From Zea mays (taxonomy: Eukaryota > Streptophyta > Magnoliopsida > Poales > Poaceae), in contig NC_050096.1 in NCBI RefSeq assembly GCF_902167145.1, positions 294,822,200 to 294,886,199 on the forward strand: 64,000 nucleotides of DNA, in the 5' to 3' direction. Made by a program: the position numbers and the translations under genes. Below the pieces are notes generated by a model, which ran no database searches, was not told the origin of the DNA, and saw only the letters and a list, made by a program, of their open reading frames with translations. Every line of letters starts with the position of its first letter. The first letter of the stretch is position 1. Below are positions 1 through 10,267 of the stretch, in pieces.

Positions 1-986
1 CTATAATTCACCGGACTGTCCGGTGTACACCGGACAGTGTTCGGTGCCCCAGGGAAGAGCGACTCTAGAACTCGCCAGCTTCAGGAATTCGCTCCGCTAT
101 AATTCACTGGACATGTCCGGTGTACACCGGACTGTCCGGTGAGCCAGCGGAGCAACGGCTATTCGGCGCCAACGGTCAACTGCTACAGCATTAAATGCGC
201 GCCAGAGCGCACAGAAGTCAGGCACGCGCAAAGTGGCGCACCGGACACTCTACAGTACATGTTTGGTGTGCCACCGGACATCCAGGCGGACCCAGCAGTC
301 AGAGCTCTAACGGTCGGAACCCAACGGCCTGGTGACGTGGCTGGCGCACCTGACACTGTCCGGTGCACCATGCGACGGACAGCCCCACCAAACGACTAGT
401 TTGGTGGTTGGGGTTATAAATACCCCCAACCACCCCACATTCAAGACATCCAAGTTTTCCAACTTCCAACCACTTACAAGAGCTAGGCATTCAATACAAG
501 ACACACCCAAGTGATCAAATCCTCTCCCAATTCCACAAAAGCTTTAGTGTTAAGTGAGAGTGATTTGTTGTGTTTCTTTGAGCTCTTGCGCTTGGATTGC
601 TTTCTTCTTTCTCATTCTTTCTTGTGATCAATACTCAATTGTAACCAAGGCAAGAGACACCAATTGTGTGGTGGTCCTTGCGGGGAAGTTTTGTTCCCGG
701 TTGATTTGAGAAGAGAAAGCTCACTCGGTCTGAGGGACCGTTTGAGAGAGGGAAGGGGTTGAAAAAGACCCGTCCTTTGTGGCCTCCTCAACGGGGAGTA
801 GGTTTGCGAGAACCGAACCTCGGTAAAACAAATCCGCGTGTCACACTCTATTTGCTTGCGATTTGTTTTGCACCCTCTCTCGCAGACTTAATTGTATTTC
901 TAACGCTAACCCGGCTTGTAGTTGTGATTAACTTTGTAAATTTCAGTTTTGCCCTATTCACCCCCCCCCCCTCTAGGCGACTTTCA
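1..986 (+). repeat. 5' LTR of Copia copy A (3' portion only)
   Basis: Matches the 3' LTR at 15420-16412 base for base apart from scattered substitutions, and ends in ...GGCGACTTTCA directly before the primer-binding site. It carries a cluster of CACCGGAC/GTCCGGTG palindromes (roughly 8-145 and 238-370), then a TATA box and a long untranslated leader. Compared with the 3' LTR it has lost one palindromic unit of about 20 bp near 358-370 and has a longer C run at its end. Confidence 0.95.
415..422 (+). promoter_or_regulatory. TATA box of 5' LTR, copy A
   Basis: TATAAATA in the context GGGGTTATAAATACCCCC, just downstream of the palindrome cluster. The same octamer lies at 15853-15860 in the 3' LTR. 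Position and sequence fit the element's RNA polymerase II core promoter; the start site is not determined. Confidence 0.75.
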
Positions 987-987
987 A

Positions 988-1000
988 TTGGTATCAAAGC
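988..1000 (+). other. Primer-binding site (initiator tRNA-Met type)
   Basis: TTGGTATCAAAGC begins one base after the LTR end. It matches the plant initiator-Met consensus TGGTATCAGAGC with one mismatch, which fixes the + orientation of the element. Confidence 0.9.
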
Positions 1001-1034
1001 ACGGTGCTTCATTAGAGCCTAACTGCTCGAAGTG

Positions 1035-2849
1035 ATGTCGGGAGAACACGCCAAGAAGGAGAAGGAGACCGGCGACAAGCCCACTACAAGCCATGGGAAG
1101 GCCTCATCGGGAGAGTCCCGCAACAAGGGGAAGGGGAAGGAGAAGAAAGCATCTTCCCACAAGTCGCGTCGGAGTGGCGACAAGAAAAAGAAGATGAGGA
1201 AGGTGGTCTACTACGAGACCGACACTTCGTCACCTTCCACCTCCGGCTCCGACGCGCCCTCCATAACTTCTAAGCGCCATGAGCGCAAGAAGTTTAGTAA
1301 GATCCCCTTACACTACCCTCGCACTTCTAGACATACTCCATTACTTTCCGTTCCATTAGGCAAACCGCCAACCTTTGACGGTGAAGATTATGCTAGGTGG
1401 AGTGATTTAATGAAATTTCATCTAACCTCACTCCCCAAAAGTATATGGAATGTTGTTGAGTTTGGAGCACAGGTACCATCCGTAGGGGATGAGGACTATG
1501 ATGAGAACGAAGTGGCCCAAATCGAGCACTTCAACTCCCAAGCCACAACCATACTCCTCGCCTCTCTAAGTAGGGAGGAGTACAACAAGGTGCAAGGATT
1601 AAAGAGCGCCAAGGAAGTTTGGGACGTGCTCAAGACCGCGCACGAGGGTGATGAACTCACCAAAATCACCAAGCGGGAAACGATCGAGGGGGAGCTCGGT
1701 TGCTTCCGTCTACGCCAAGGGGAGGAGCCACACGACATGTACAACCGGCTCAAAACCTTGGTGAATCAAGTGCGCAACCTCGGGAGCAAGAAATGGGATG
1801 ACCACGAGGTGGTTAAGGTTATTCTAAGATCACTTATTTTCCTTAACCCTACTCAAGTACAATTAATTCGTGGCAATCCTAGATATACACTAATGACTCC
1901 CGAGGAAGTAATCGGGAATTTTGTGAGCTTTGAGTTTATGATCAAAGGCTCAAGGAAGATCAACGAGCTTGACAGCACCTCCACGTCTGAAGCTCAACCG
2001 GTCGCATTTAAGGCGACGGAGGAAAAGAAGGAGGAGTCTACACTGAGTAGAACACCCATCGACGCCTCCAAGCTCGACAACGAGGAAATGGCGCTTGTCA
2101 TCAAAAGCTTTCGCCAAATCCTCAAGCAAAGGAGGGGGAAAGACTACAAGCCCCGCTCCAAGAAGGTTTGCTACAAGTGTGGTAAGCCCGATCACTTTAT
2201 AGCAAAATGTCCTATTTCTAGTGACAGGGGCGACGACAAGAAGGGGAGAAGAAAGGAGAAGAAGAGGCACTACAAGAAGAAGGGCGGCGATGCCCATGTT
2301 TGTCGCGAGTGGGACTCCGACGAAAGCTCTAGCGACTCCTCCGACGACGAGGACGCCGCCAACATCGCCGTCACCAAGGGACTTCTCTTCTCCAACGTCG
2401 GCCACAAGTGCCTCATGGCAAAGGACGACAAAAAGAAGAAGGTTAAATCCAAATCCTCCACTAGATATGAGTCCTCTAGTGATGATAATGCTAGTGATGA
2501 GGAAGATAATTTGCGTACCCTTTTTGCCAACTTAAACATGCAACAAAAAGAGAAATTAAATGAATTAATTAGTGTTATTCATGAGAAGGATGACCTTTTG
2601 GACTCCCAAGAGGACTTCCTAATCAAGGAAAACAAAAAGCATGTTAAAGTTAAAAATGCCTATTCTCTAGAAGTTGAAAAATGTGAAAAATTATCTAGTG
2701 AACTAAGCACTTGCCATGAGACTATAGACAACCTTAGAAATGAGAATGCTAATTTGTTAGCTAAGGTTGATTCTATTGCTTGTAATGTTTCAATTCCCAA
2801 TCTTAGAAATGATAATGATAATTTGCTTGCTAAGATTGAAGAATTAAAC
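1035..2849 (+). CDS. gag: Copia copy A gag, 5' part (interrupted by insertion)
   Basis: Structural nucleocapsid-type polyprotein of a Sirevirus. The true start is the ATG at 1035; an in-frame GTG lies just before it. Lysine/serine-rich N-terminus, then a Copia-type gag domain (PPTFDGEDYARW..., roughly residues 110-260), then one zinc knuckle CYKCGKPDHFIAKC (CX2CX4HX4C). The knuckle has Asp where the sister copy at 49546-52227 has Gly. An acidic/Ser-rich linker and coiled-coil repeats follow. The frame is cut by the Gypsy-like LTR at 2850 and resumes at 10268 in the same phase (1815 bases, exactly 605 codons, on this side). No nonsense codon is seen in either half. Translation running on past 2849 to 2978 is LTR sequence and not gag. 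Confidence 0.93.
2845..2849. repeat. Target-site duplication (left) of Gypsy-like element
   Basis: TAAAC directly before the LTR start TGTTGGGG; repeated exactly at 10263-10267 after the other LTR. Confidence 0.93.
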
Positions 2850-3536
2850 TGTTGGGGACTTGTTCTCAAATGCTATGAATCAAGAACAAGGCAACACAAA
2901 ATGTTAAATATCAAAGCCCTTCGTCCTTTGGATCATTATTTCCCTTCGGATATAATGGATTTCGGACGAAGGTCATGAAGGACAAACCTTCATGATCATG
3001 ATAAAAGATAAAGAACATTCAAACACAGAATACAGAAAATAACATAATCTCTGTAAACATTGTTATTAATTTATTTTACTTATATTACTTATGTAAACAC
3101 CGGTAAATTACAAATGTACCTTCGGCTTGAAGGAATGTGAGTACAGGTGTGATGCAAAAGCAAATGCCAAATCAGCGTGAACAGTACAGGAATATTGTTC
3201 ACCTATTTATAGGCACGGGTCACAGCCCATGCAAAATTACATTAATACCCATTACATTTAACAATAACTCTATAGTAATTCTTCGAGGTCTAATTTGGCT
3301 TTTCATCTTTAAGTCGGTTCCCCTTTTCTGCCGTTATGCCGAAGCTTTTCTGCACATGGCTTCGTGATCGTCTTATCCTTCGTCGTGATCGCCTTTCGTC
3401 CCAGTCAAGCTTCGTCTTTAACCGTGCTTTTGTATACCCGCAATCTAACTTCAAAGGTACCTGTTTACATATTTCTCTTGGAAAACATTGTCAAATCATG
3501 TTTTTGAGGACCTTCGGAAGCCGAAGGCCCCCAACA
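2850..3536 (-). repeat. 3' LTR of Gypsy-like element
   Basis: Read on +, it begins TGTTGGGGACTTGTTC and ends GCCGAAGGCCCCCAACA. It is 687 bp and nearly identical to 9575-10262. A CTATTTATAG block at 3203-3212 gives TATAAATA on the minus strand. Being at the far end from the primer-binding site, it is the 3' LTR; the adjoining base run on the minus strand (TTGTGAGGGGCTA) is the likely polypurine tract. Confidence 0.93.
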
Positions 3537-3843
3537 GTAGCCCCTCACAATATTAATTTACTGTAAAGATAAATTTATATTGCGATACGGACGAAGGCTA
3601 TGAGCCAAAGGTCCGAAAAAACACCTTCCTTTTGCTAGAATAGCAACAGTCATTGACAAGCGGGGCCCTCCAACTTTCGACATACTGGGTGTATAAATAA
3701 GGGCTCACCACAAGTTTATTTGGCACGCTATCTTGCCATTTGCTCTGCCTACTCAAATAGCTCTCTGTCCACAAATATTTGACTGCCTCTCTAGATTTTA
3801 AGCTTCGGACCAAAAAGCACTTTTTAAAAGGACTTCCGAAGGG
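3537..3843 (+). other. Upstream region of antisense gene, between 3' LTR and its ATG
   Basis: About 307 bp without coding sequence. It contains the polypurine tract (minus strand) next to the LTR and, on the + strand, a TATA box 145-152 bp before the antisense ATG. No other recognisable feature. Confidence 0.6.
3692..3699 (+). promoter_or_regulatory. Putative TATA box of the antisense gene
   Basis: TATAAATA in the context GGTGTATAAATAAGGGC, about 145 bp before the ATG at 3844 and in the same direction. It points to a promoter separate from the LTR. Prediction from sequence only. Confidence 0.55.
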
Positions 3844-6800
3844 ATGTCTCAGGAAAAGAAAGTTGTTGCCGGAGTGAAGCTGAGCCTTTCTGAGGAGAAA
3901 AATCTGGGCTTCATTGAATCAATAGCAAAAACAAATACAGAGAAAATTACTAGGGAAATTTTGGAAAGCTTATCTGAAGATACTGGTGAAAGTGATAGTT
4001 ATGACGCAGACAGCGGAGGTGAGCATTTTGAAGATCGACCATGGCGACCAAGCCATTCAGTCTTCGGAAAATCAACTATTGGACAAAGTCACCTTGAAAA
4101 CATGAGGGGAAGATATTTTCGAGATTTATCCATCGTGAGGGCAGATGAAGTCGTGATCTTCCGAAGCTTTTTTAAAGCTGGGCTACGATTCCCTTTAAGT
4201 AGGTTTGTGGTAGAAGTTCTGAAAATATATCAGGTTTATCTTCATCAACTTACCCCTGAAGCAATAATAAGAATGGGAGTCTTCGTCTGGGCCGTGAAGA
4301 GCTAGAGCCTGGAACCAAGTGCGAAAAGCTTTTGCAATATACATGAGTTAGTATATGAGACGAAGCCCTGGGGTAAGGAGCAATATCATAACAACTTTGG
4401 TTGTTACAGCTTCGGTGCTCGCTCTGGATCAAGCTGTCCCGTGCCAACCTTTCGGAAGAGATGGCCCGGGGAATGGATGAAAGAATGGTTCTATGTAAAA
4501 AATGATTTGAAGGTTTGAGAAGATATTAAAGATATCATCATGTGCCCTATCTGGCAGCGCTTCGAACTCCGGAAACCGAAGGTAGAAATGGATGAAGTAG
4601 CCGAAGAATGCCAAAGGGCCTTCGGCGTAGTCTGCTCTTTTATTGGGACAAGGGATTTAATACAAGAACACATTGCCTTCAGAGTATGGCCACTTGCAGA
4701 TAACTGGGAAATGCCGAAAGAAACTGTTAAAAAAACTGACGAAGGTGGACTAGTCAGGCTGAAGTACACATTCAAGTACGGAGACAAGTTCGTTGAGCCA
4801 GATGATGATTGGTTAAAGAGCATTGAGACTGTAAGTGATGAATTGCTTGGGGTATATTCAAAGGCCGAAGACACTGCATTATCAGCGACCTTCGGAGGCC
4901 GAAAGAAGAAAAGACTCAACCGGGTATTTGACGCAATTGGGTTTGTCTACCCCGACTACCATTATCCAGCGCGGGGTCAAAAAAGAAAAAGCACAACTTC
5001 TGCAAAAGAAACTGCTTCAGCCGCTCCTAGCGAGCCAGCGCCGAAGAGAAAAAGGGTAAAGGTTCTCACACACCGGCCACGCTATATTGAACCAGACACG
5101 GTGCTTGAGTTCGCCGGTGAGACCTCTACGGCCACCGAAGCTAGAGAACCAACTCCACTGCCAAAAATCGTAGAGCTGGCCGAAGTGCCAGCGACAGAAA
5201 AGATAGAAGAACCGAGGGCTGAAGAAGTAAAGATATCAACAGAAGAAGTAAAAATATCAGAAATTTTGAGTCCTTCAGGAGAAATCGAGGTAGCAAAAAG
5301 TCAAAAGGGGCCAACAGTGACTCCAAAAAGAAAAGGAATGGTTAATGTGCTAGATGTTTTGGAGACAATTAAATCTTCAAGCATAACTCCAAAGAAAACT
5401 ATTGAAACTCCTGAAGTGCCTGGTGAAACCCTTGCTGTTGAAACTTCGAAGCAACAACCTGAAACTGAAGCTGGGCCTTTAGAACCTACGAAGATAAATC
5501 CCTTGGAAGCCGAAGAACCAAAAAGGACAGAGCCAATTTTGGTTGAAGAAACTGACACTGCTGCCCCCGAAGCATCCTCCGAGGCCCTCAATTATATTAT
5601 ACGACATGCTTCTGGAAAAAGATTATCTGAAGAAGAGATTTTTGAGGCTAATCACTATGCCCGGGAATTGAAGTATCCAAAGGGAGCCTTAGTATTCAAT
5701 GGCACGGACGAAGATGACTTTTTATACTGCCTCCCGGACAACAAAGAATTATCTGTCTGCCGGGAGATGGCTAGAAGTATAGGGTTTCCGAAGCTTGAAG
5801 TTGGACTCTGCGCTATGACGAAGGACGATCTTGCAGATAGTCTTGCATATAATAGTCTGACGGTATGAGAACTGTATATTTAGAAATTTATAATTTTCAA
5901 ATCATTCTTTTATTCTTATACTAATTCTTGTATATATAGGGTTTAATATTGAGCAACGCGCTGAGAGCGCAAAAGAATGCCGAAGACGAGAGCTATGATA
6001 TTGCTTTCAACAATCTACGATCAGAGGTTATTAAGCTGAGGAACGAAGCTCTGGAAAAAGATAAAATTCTGCTTACATTGGTGGGCAAGATAAAGGAAGA
6101 CGGAGCTACCTCTAAGGCTCAAGCTGAAGCCCAAAAACGCGAAATTAAAGATCTTCAGAAACAGCTAGCCAGAGCTAAAGAAGAACGTATACTTGAAGAG
6201 ACAAAACGAGAGCTTAGTGATCAATGGGCCAATCATTTAGAAATAAATGTTAAAGAGCTTCGTGCATCCCAGAGAAGATGCTATGATAAATCCATAGTGT
6301 GTGTTAAGAAGATAAAATCCAGCTTCGCCAACGTTGGCGCATTCTCTAGCGAAGAGAATTTCTTAAGGGGCAATCCCGAAGGTCCAATGGAATGGATCAG
6401 TCACGAAGCTGAGGCCTTCGAGGAAATCCTGAATAGCCGCGGAGACATATGTGCTTTTCCGGGTGCTAGAGGAATTGCTACTGTTTTGGAGAGGAAAGGT
6501 TGCGAGCATGTAAAATCTTTAGCGCAATCCGAAGCTACTTTGTCCTCCGAAGACATTAAAGACCCCTCAGCCGAAGCAAGCATGATCGGCGGAAAAATTT
6601 TCACCGATATTTGGGACAACGGCGGCCGAGAAATGGCCCAAGAAATTATTCAAAAGAGCGAAAAAGGCATCCACGATGCTAGAAAAGTAGCAGAGGCTGC
6701 TGAGAAAAGTACAGAGTCCGAAGGGCAAATAGGTATTAATTAGTGGTTTTTATTCTGTTGCAATTTTTTATTCCAGACTTTGTTCGCGGTTTGTAATAGT

Positions 6801-6962
6801 AATATAGTTGTATCTTCTCCTCCCTCAGAACCTGCTGAGGCATCTCCGGGCCCCCACCCGAAGGGGGACGATGAAATTAGAAAAATGGCTGAAGCCATCA
6901 TGGACAAGGTTGTCGACCAGCTACTGAACGAAGCTGCAGAAATAGTTCTTAAGGAGGATTAA
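3844..6962 (+). pseudogene. Spliced antisense gene of the Gypsy-like element (plant 'gypsy-type transposon' domain)
   Basis: Runs opposite to the element's gag. Exon 1 3844-5862 (ATG 3844), intron 5863-5939 (ACG|GTATGA ... TATATAG|GG), exon 2 5940-6732, intron 6733-6828 (AG|GTATTA ... CTCCCTCAG), exon 3 6829-6962 (TAA); phases agree at both joins. A nearer acceptor at 6807 is also phase-compatible. The first 250 codons resemble the putative plant gypsy-type transposon domain found with many plant elements (RWPGEWMKEWFYVKND, PIWQRFELRKPKVEMDEVAE). A Pro/Glu/Lys-rich middle and a coiled-coil second exon (QAEAQKREIKDLQKQLARAK) follow. In-frame stops TAG 4303-4305 and TGA 4516-4518 break exon 1. 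Molecular function unknown; no transposase catalytic motif is recognised. Confidence 0.75.
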
Positions 6963-7982
6963 ATGCTATTGTAGAAACATTTGGAACGTAACATGTGTAA
7001 TACATTGTAACTTTGAATGTAATATATAATCTATTTATAGTTCAATTCTTTACGATGCATGAAATTTTGCATACATACCATTTTTTGAGCCTTCGGCGAA
7101 AAAAAACACCTTCCCTTCTTTTCATGCTTCGTGAAGAAAATCTTTTATATATCACAAGAATTTGCATACTTCTCTGATGGAGAATATCCAAGCTTCGTGA
7201 AATATTCTCTGAAGCTAAAAAAAGTTTTATGTTGCCTCTCTAATGAAGCTACACTTCTTCTCGATTTATCTTGTGCCTTAGCACGATTTTCTCTTTTTCA
7301 AAACATTCTCCGAAGATCAATGTTGTATCCCCTTCTTGTTCCACATGCAATATGTTGTATGATGCTTATGTTATGCAGAATGATGTGATGATGTTATGTT
7401 ATGCAAAATGATATTTGTGCCGAAAGTACACACATCCCTGCAATAAAGCACACAATCTTTTTATATCAGCGCTGACTTTTCGTTGTAAGCCTCCCTTAGG
7501 AGCTTCTTCGCCTTTTACTTCAGCGGAATCAGCGATTATTTTTCGCTGTAAACCTCCCTTAGGAGCTTCTTCGCCTTTTACTTCAGCGGAATCAGCGTTT
7601 ATTTTTCGCTGTAAGCCTCCCTTAGGAGCTTCTTCGCCTTTTACTTTCGGCGGAATCAGCGCTTATTTTTCGCTGTAGGCTTAGAAAACTTACACTACGC
7701 TCCCTTAGGAACGGCTTTTTGCTGCTTCGAATAAATTGCACTGCGTTCCTTAGAACAAATTTTTGATAACTCGAAAATCCTCCTTACCAATCATAAATTC
7801 TCATGCTTTGGCATCTTAGGCCTATGGAGAAGATATATTTTCATTACGGTAAAGAGTGAAACTATTACAAGAAATTGAAAGGCGATAAAAGACGTTAAAA
7901 CTACCCTTAATTGTTCCTTATTAAAAAGAAAGCAATACTGAATGTTAAAATGCGAAAAACTGCTGTCGAGGTAGGATATTTG
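6963..7982. other. Non-coding middle of Gypsy-like element
   Basis: About 1 kb between the stop of the antisense gene and the end of the oppositely oriented gag. AT-rich; probably holds the 3' ends of both transcripts, which converge here. Contains a 63-bp tandem repeat (7467-7678). This is where pol would be expected in a complete element, and none is present. Confidence 0.7.
7467..7678. repeat. 63-bp tandem repeat, about 3.3 copies
   Basis: Unit beginning GTAAGCCTCCCTTAGGAGCT and ending with a TTTTTCGCT-type box, repeated three times with few changes. 63 is a multiple of three, so one frame stays open through it (7415-7678), but there is no independent sign that it is coding. Confidence 0.85.
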
Positions 7983-9500
7983 TCAGTAAATGTGCTTCGA
8001 CTCTGGCACAGTGCTATTGATTGTGCGAGCTTCGGACTCCTCTCTGAAGTCCCGCTGGAGGTTAGTGCGCTGACTCTCTTCTGGCTGATGGCCTCTTTGT
8101 GTTGGTGGTGGCGGCGGAGGCTGCTGCCAAGATGCTTGGGGTTGGCTTGCCGAAGCAACAGAAACTGCAGGGTGATTGCCTACATATTCTGGAATGTAAG
8201 GCGAATGATACGAAGCAGTATGCATGACTTGCTTCGGCTGACTTTGTTGTGCTGCAGCTTCTGCTATCTCCTTTTGCTTCTAGATGGTAACGTGACACAT
8301 CCTGGTAGTGTGGCCCTTGTCTTCACCACAGAATAGGCAGTAAATCTTTCTTGGTTGATCTCCAAATCTTCCCCCGAAGCCCCTGGCGCCTCTGCCCCTT
8401 GGCGCTGGTGGCCGAAAAGAGCTTTGCTGCTGCCCCGAAGCTTGTGAAGAATATTGTGGCCTTTGCTGCTGACTCCCTCTATCGTCATTTTGAGTAGAGT
8501 TATGAATTGACCTGACGTGCCTCGGGTGAAATCTTCCTCCGAAGTCCCTGGTCATTTCAGAGAACCTGAATGCTTCCTCCCTTCTTTGGCGAAAGTCATT
8601 GTCAGCTCGAATATACTCGTCCATCTTCAGGAGCAGCTTCTCCAAAGTCTGTGGTGGCTTCCTGGCAAAGTATTGCGCTGAAGGTCCCGGCCGAAGTCCC
8701 TTAATCATGGCCTCAATGACAATTTCATTGGGCACTGTTGGCGCCTGTGCCCTCAGACGCAGAAACCTTCGGACATACGCCTGAAGGTATTCTTCGTGGT
8801 CCTGGGTACACTGGAATAGAGCCTGAGCGGTGACTGGCTTTGTCTGAAATCCTTGGAAGCTGGTTATCAACATATCCTTCAGCTTTTGCCATGAAGTAAT
8901 TGTCCCTGGTCGAAGAGAGGAGTACCAAGTCTGAGCAACACTCTTGACGGCCATGACAAAATACTTTGCCATGACTGCCGTATTACCACCATACGAAGAT
9001 ATGGTTGCCTCATAGCTCATCAAAAATTGCTTTGGGTCTGAATGACCGTCATACATGGGGAGCTGAGGTGGCTTGTAAGACTGGGGTCATGGTGTAGCCT
9101 ACAATTCTGTTGATAGAGGAGAAGCATCATCAAAAGCAAAATTTCCATGATGGAAATCTTCATACCAGTCATCCTCATTGTAGAAACCCTCCTGATGGAG
9201 CTCTCTGCGCGGAGGCCTTCGATTCTGGTCATCCTGAACAAGATGATGAACCTCTTCCGAAGCTTCATCTATCTGCCTCTGAAGGTCAGCTAGACGAGCC
9301 ATCTTCTCCTTCTTTCGTTGCACCTGTTGTTGGAGAATCTCCAGGTTTTGGATTTCCTGGTCCAAGTCGTCCTCCGGAGGCGTTGGACTGGTGGCCTTCC
9401 TCTTCTGGCTTCGGGCCTCCCTAAGAGAAAGGACGTCCTGATTGGGGTCCAGCGGCTGCAGAGTGGCAGCCCCTGTCGCTGAAGCTTTCTTCGGCGGCAT
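7983..9500 (-). pseudogene. gag: Gag of the Gypsy-like element, three in-frame stops
   Basis: One continuous minus-strand frame of about 506 codons from the ATG at 9500. The N-terminal part has a coiled coil (QEIQNLEILQQQVQRKKEKM). The retrotransposon gag/capsid domain follows (YDGHSDPKQFLMSYEATISS ... WQKLKDMLITSFQGF), then an Arg/Gly-rich stretch, a zinc knuckle CLFCGEDKGHTTRMC (CX2CX5HX4C, one longer than canonical), and a Gln/Pro-rich tail. Stops TAG 9099-9101, TGA 9087-9089 and TAG 8280-8282 interrupt it in the same frame. All three could be C-to-T changes of CAG or CGA codons. Gag would be supplied in trans if the element ever moved. Confidence 0.85.
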
Positions 9501-9560
9501 GACGAAGGTGATGTTTGCCGAAGATGTTCAAAAGCTCAAGAAATGGAAGTGAGTTCACCG

Positions 9561-9574
9561 GAGGTGGGCGCCAA
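9561..9574 (-). other. Primer-binding site of Gypsy-like element
   Basis: Minus strand reads TTGGCGCCCACCTC immediately inside the right LTR. The TGGCGCC start is typical of Tat/Huck-like Gypsy primer sites. The tRNA is not assigned. Confidence 0.7.
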
Positions 9575-10262
9575 TGTTGGGGACTTGTTCTCAAATGCTA
9601 TGAATCAAGAACAAGGCAACACAAAATGTTAAATATCAAATCCCTTCGTCCTTTGGATCATTATTTCCCTTCGGATATAATGGATTTCGGACGAAGGTCA
9701 TGAAGGACAAACCTTCATGATCATGATAAAAGATAAAGAACATTCAAACACAGAATACAGAAAATAACATAATCTCTGTAAACATTGTTATTAATTTATT
9801 TTTACTTATATTACTTATGTAAACACCGGTAAATTACAAATGTACCTTCGGCTTGAAGGAATGTGAGTACAGGTGTGATGCAAAAGCAAATGCCAAATCA
9901 GCGTGAACAGTACAGGAATACTGTTCACCTATTTATAGGCACGGGTTGCAGCCCATGCAAAATTACATTAATACCCATTACATTTAACAATAACTCTATA
10001 GTAATTCTTCGAGGTCTAATTTGGCTTTTCATCTTTAAGTCGGTTCCCCTTTTCTGCCGTTATGCCAAAGCTTTTCTGCACATGGCTTTGTGATCGTCTT
10101 ATCCTTCGTCGTGATCGCCTTTCGTCCCAGTCAAGCTTCGTCTTTAACCGTGCTTTTGTATACCCGCAATCTAACTTCGAAGGTACCTGTTTACATATTT
10201 CTCTTGGAAAATATTGTCAAATCATGTTTTTGAGGACCTTCGGAAGCCGAAGGCCCCCAACA
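9575..10262 (-). repeat. 5' LTR of Gypsy-like element
   Basis: 688 bp, same termini as 2850-3536. TATAAATA on the minus strand at 9930-9937. About eight substitutions and one T-run indel separate it from its partner. Confidence 0.93.
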
Positions 10263-10267
10263 TAAAC
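10263..10267. repeat. Target-site duplication (right) of Gypsy-like element
   Basis: TAAAC, exact copy of 2845-2849. Confidence 0.93.

Larger units (their letters stand above)
2850..10262 (-). mobile_element. Pol-less Gypsy-like (Tat-like) LTR element with antisense gene, nested in copy A gag
   Basis: Two LTRs of 687 and 688 bp (2850-3536 and 9575-10262) starting TGTTGGGG and ending CCCCAACA, with a perfect 5-bp TSD. The primer-binding site sits inside the right LTR and gag reads leftwards, so the element is in minus orientation. Between gag (to 7983) and the left LTR there is no RT, integrase or protease. A gene on the opposite (+) strand fills 3844-6962 instead. Carrying an extra ORF on the opposite strand is known for Tat-lineage Gypsy elements such as Grande. 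The missing pol makes this a non-autonomous member. LTRs differ at about 8 sites plus one indel. Confidence 0.92.

Noticed and set aside
2850..2978. Gag frame of copy A running on into the nested LTR
   Set aside because: The last 42 codons are LTR sequence of the inserted element, repeated at 9575 onwards; true gag continues at 10268.
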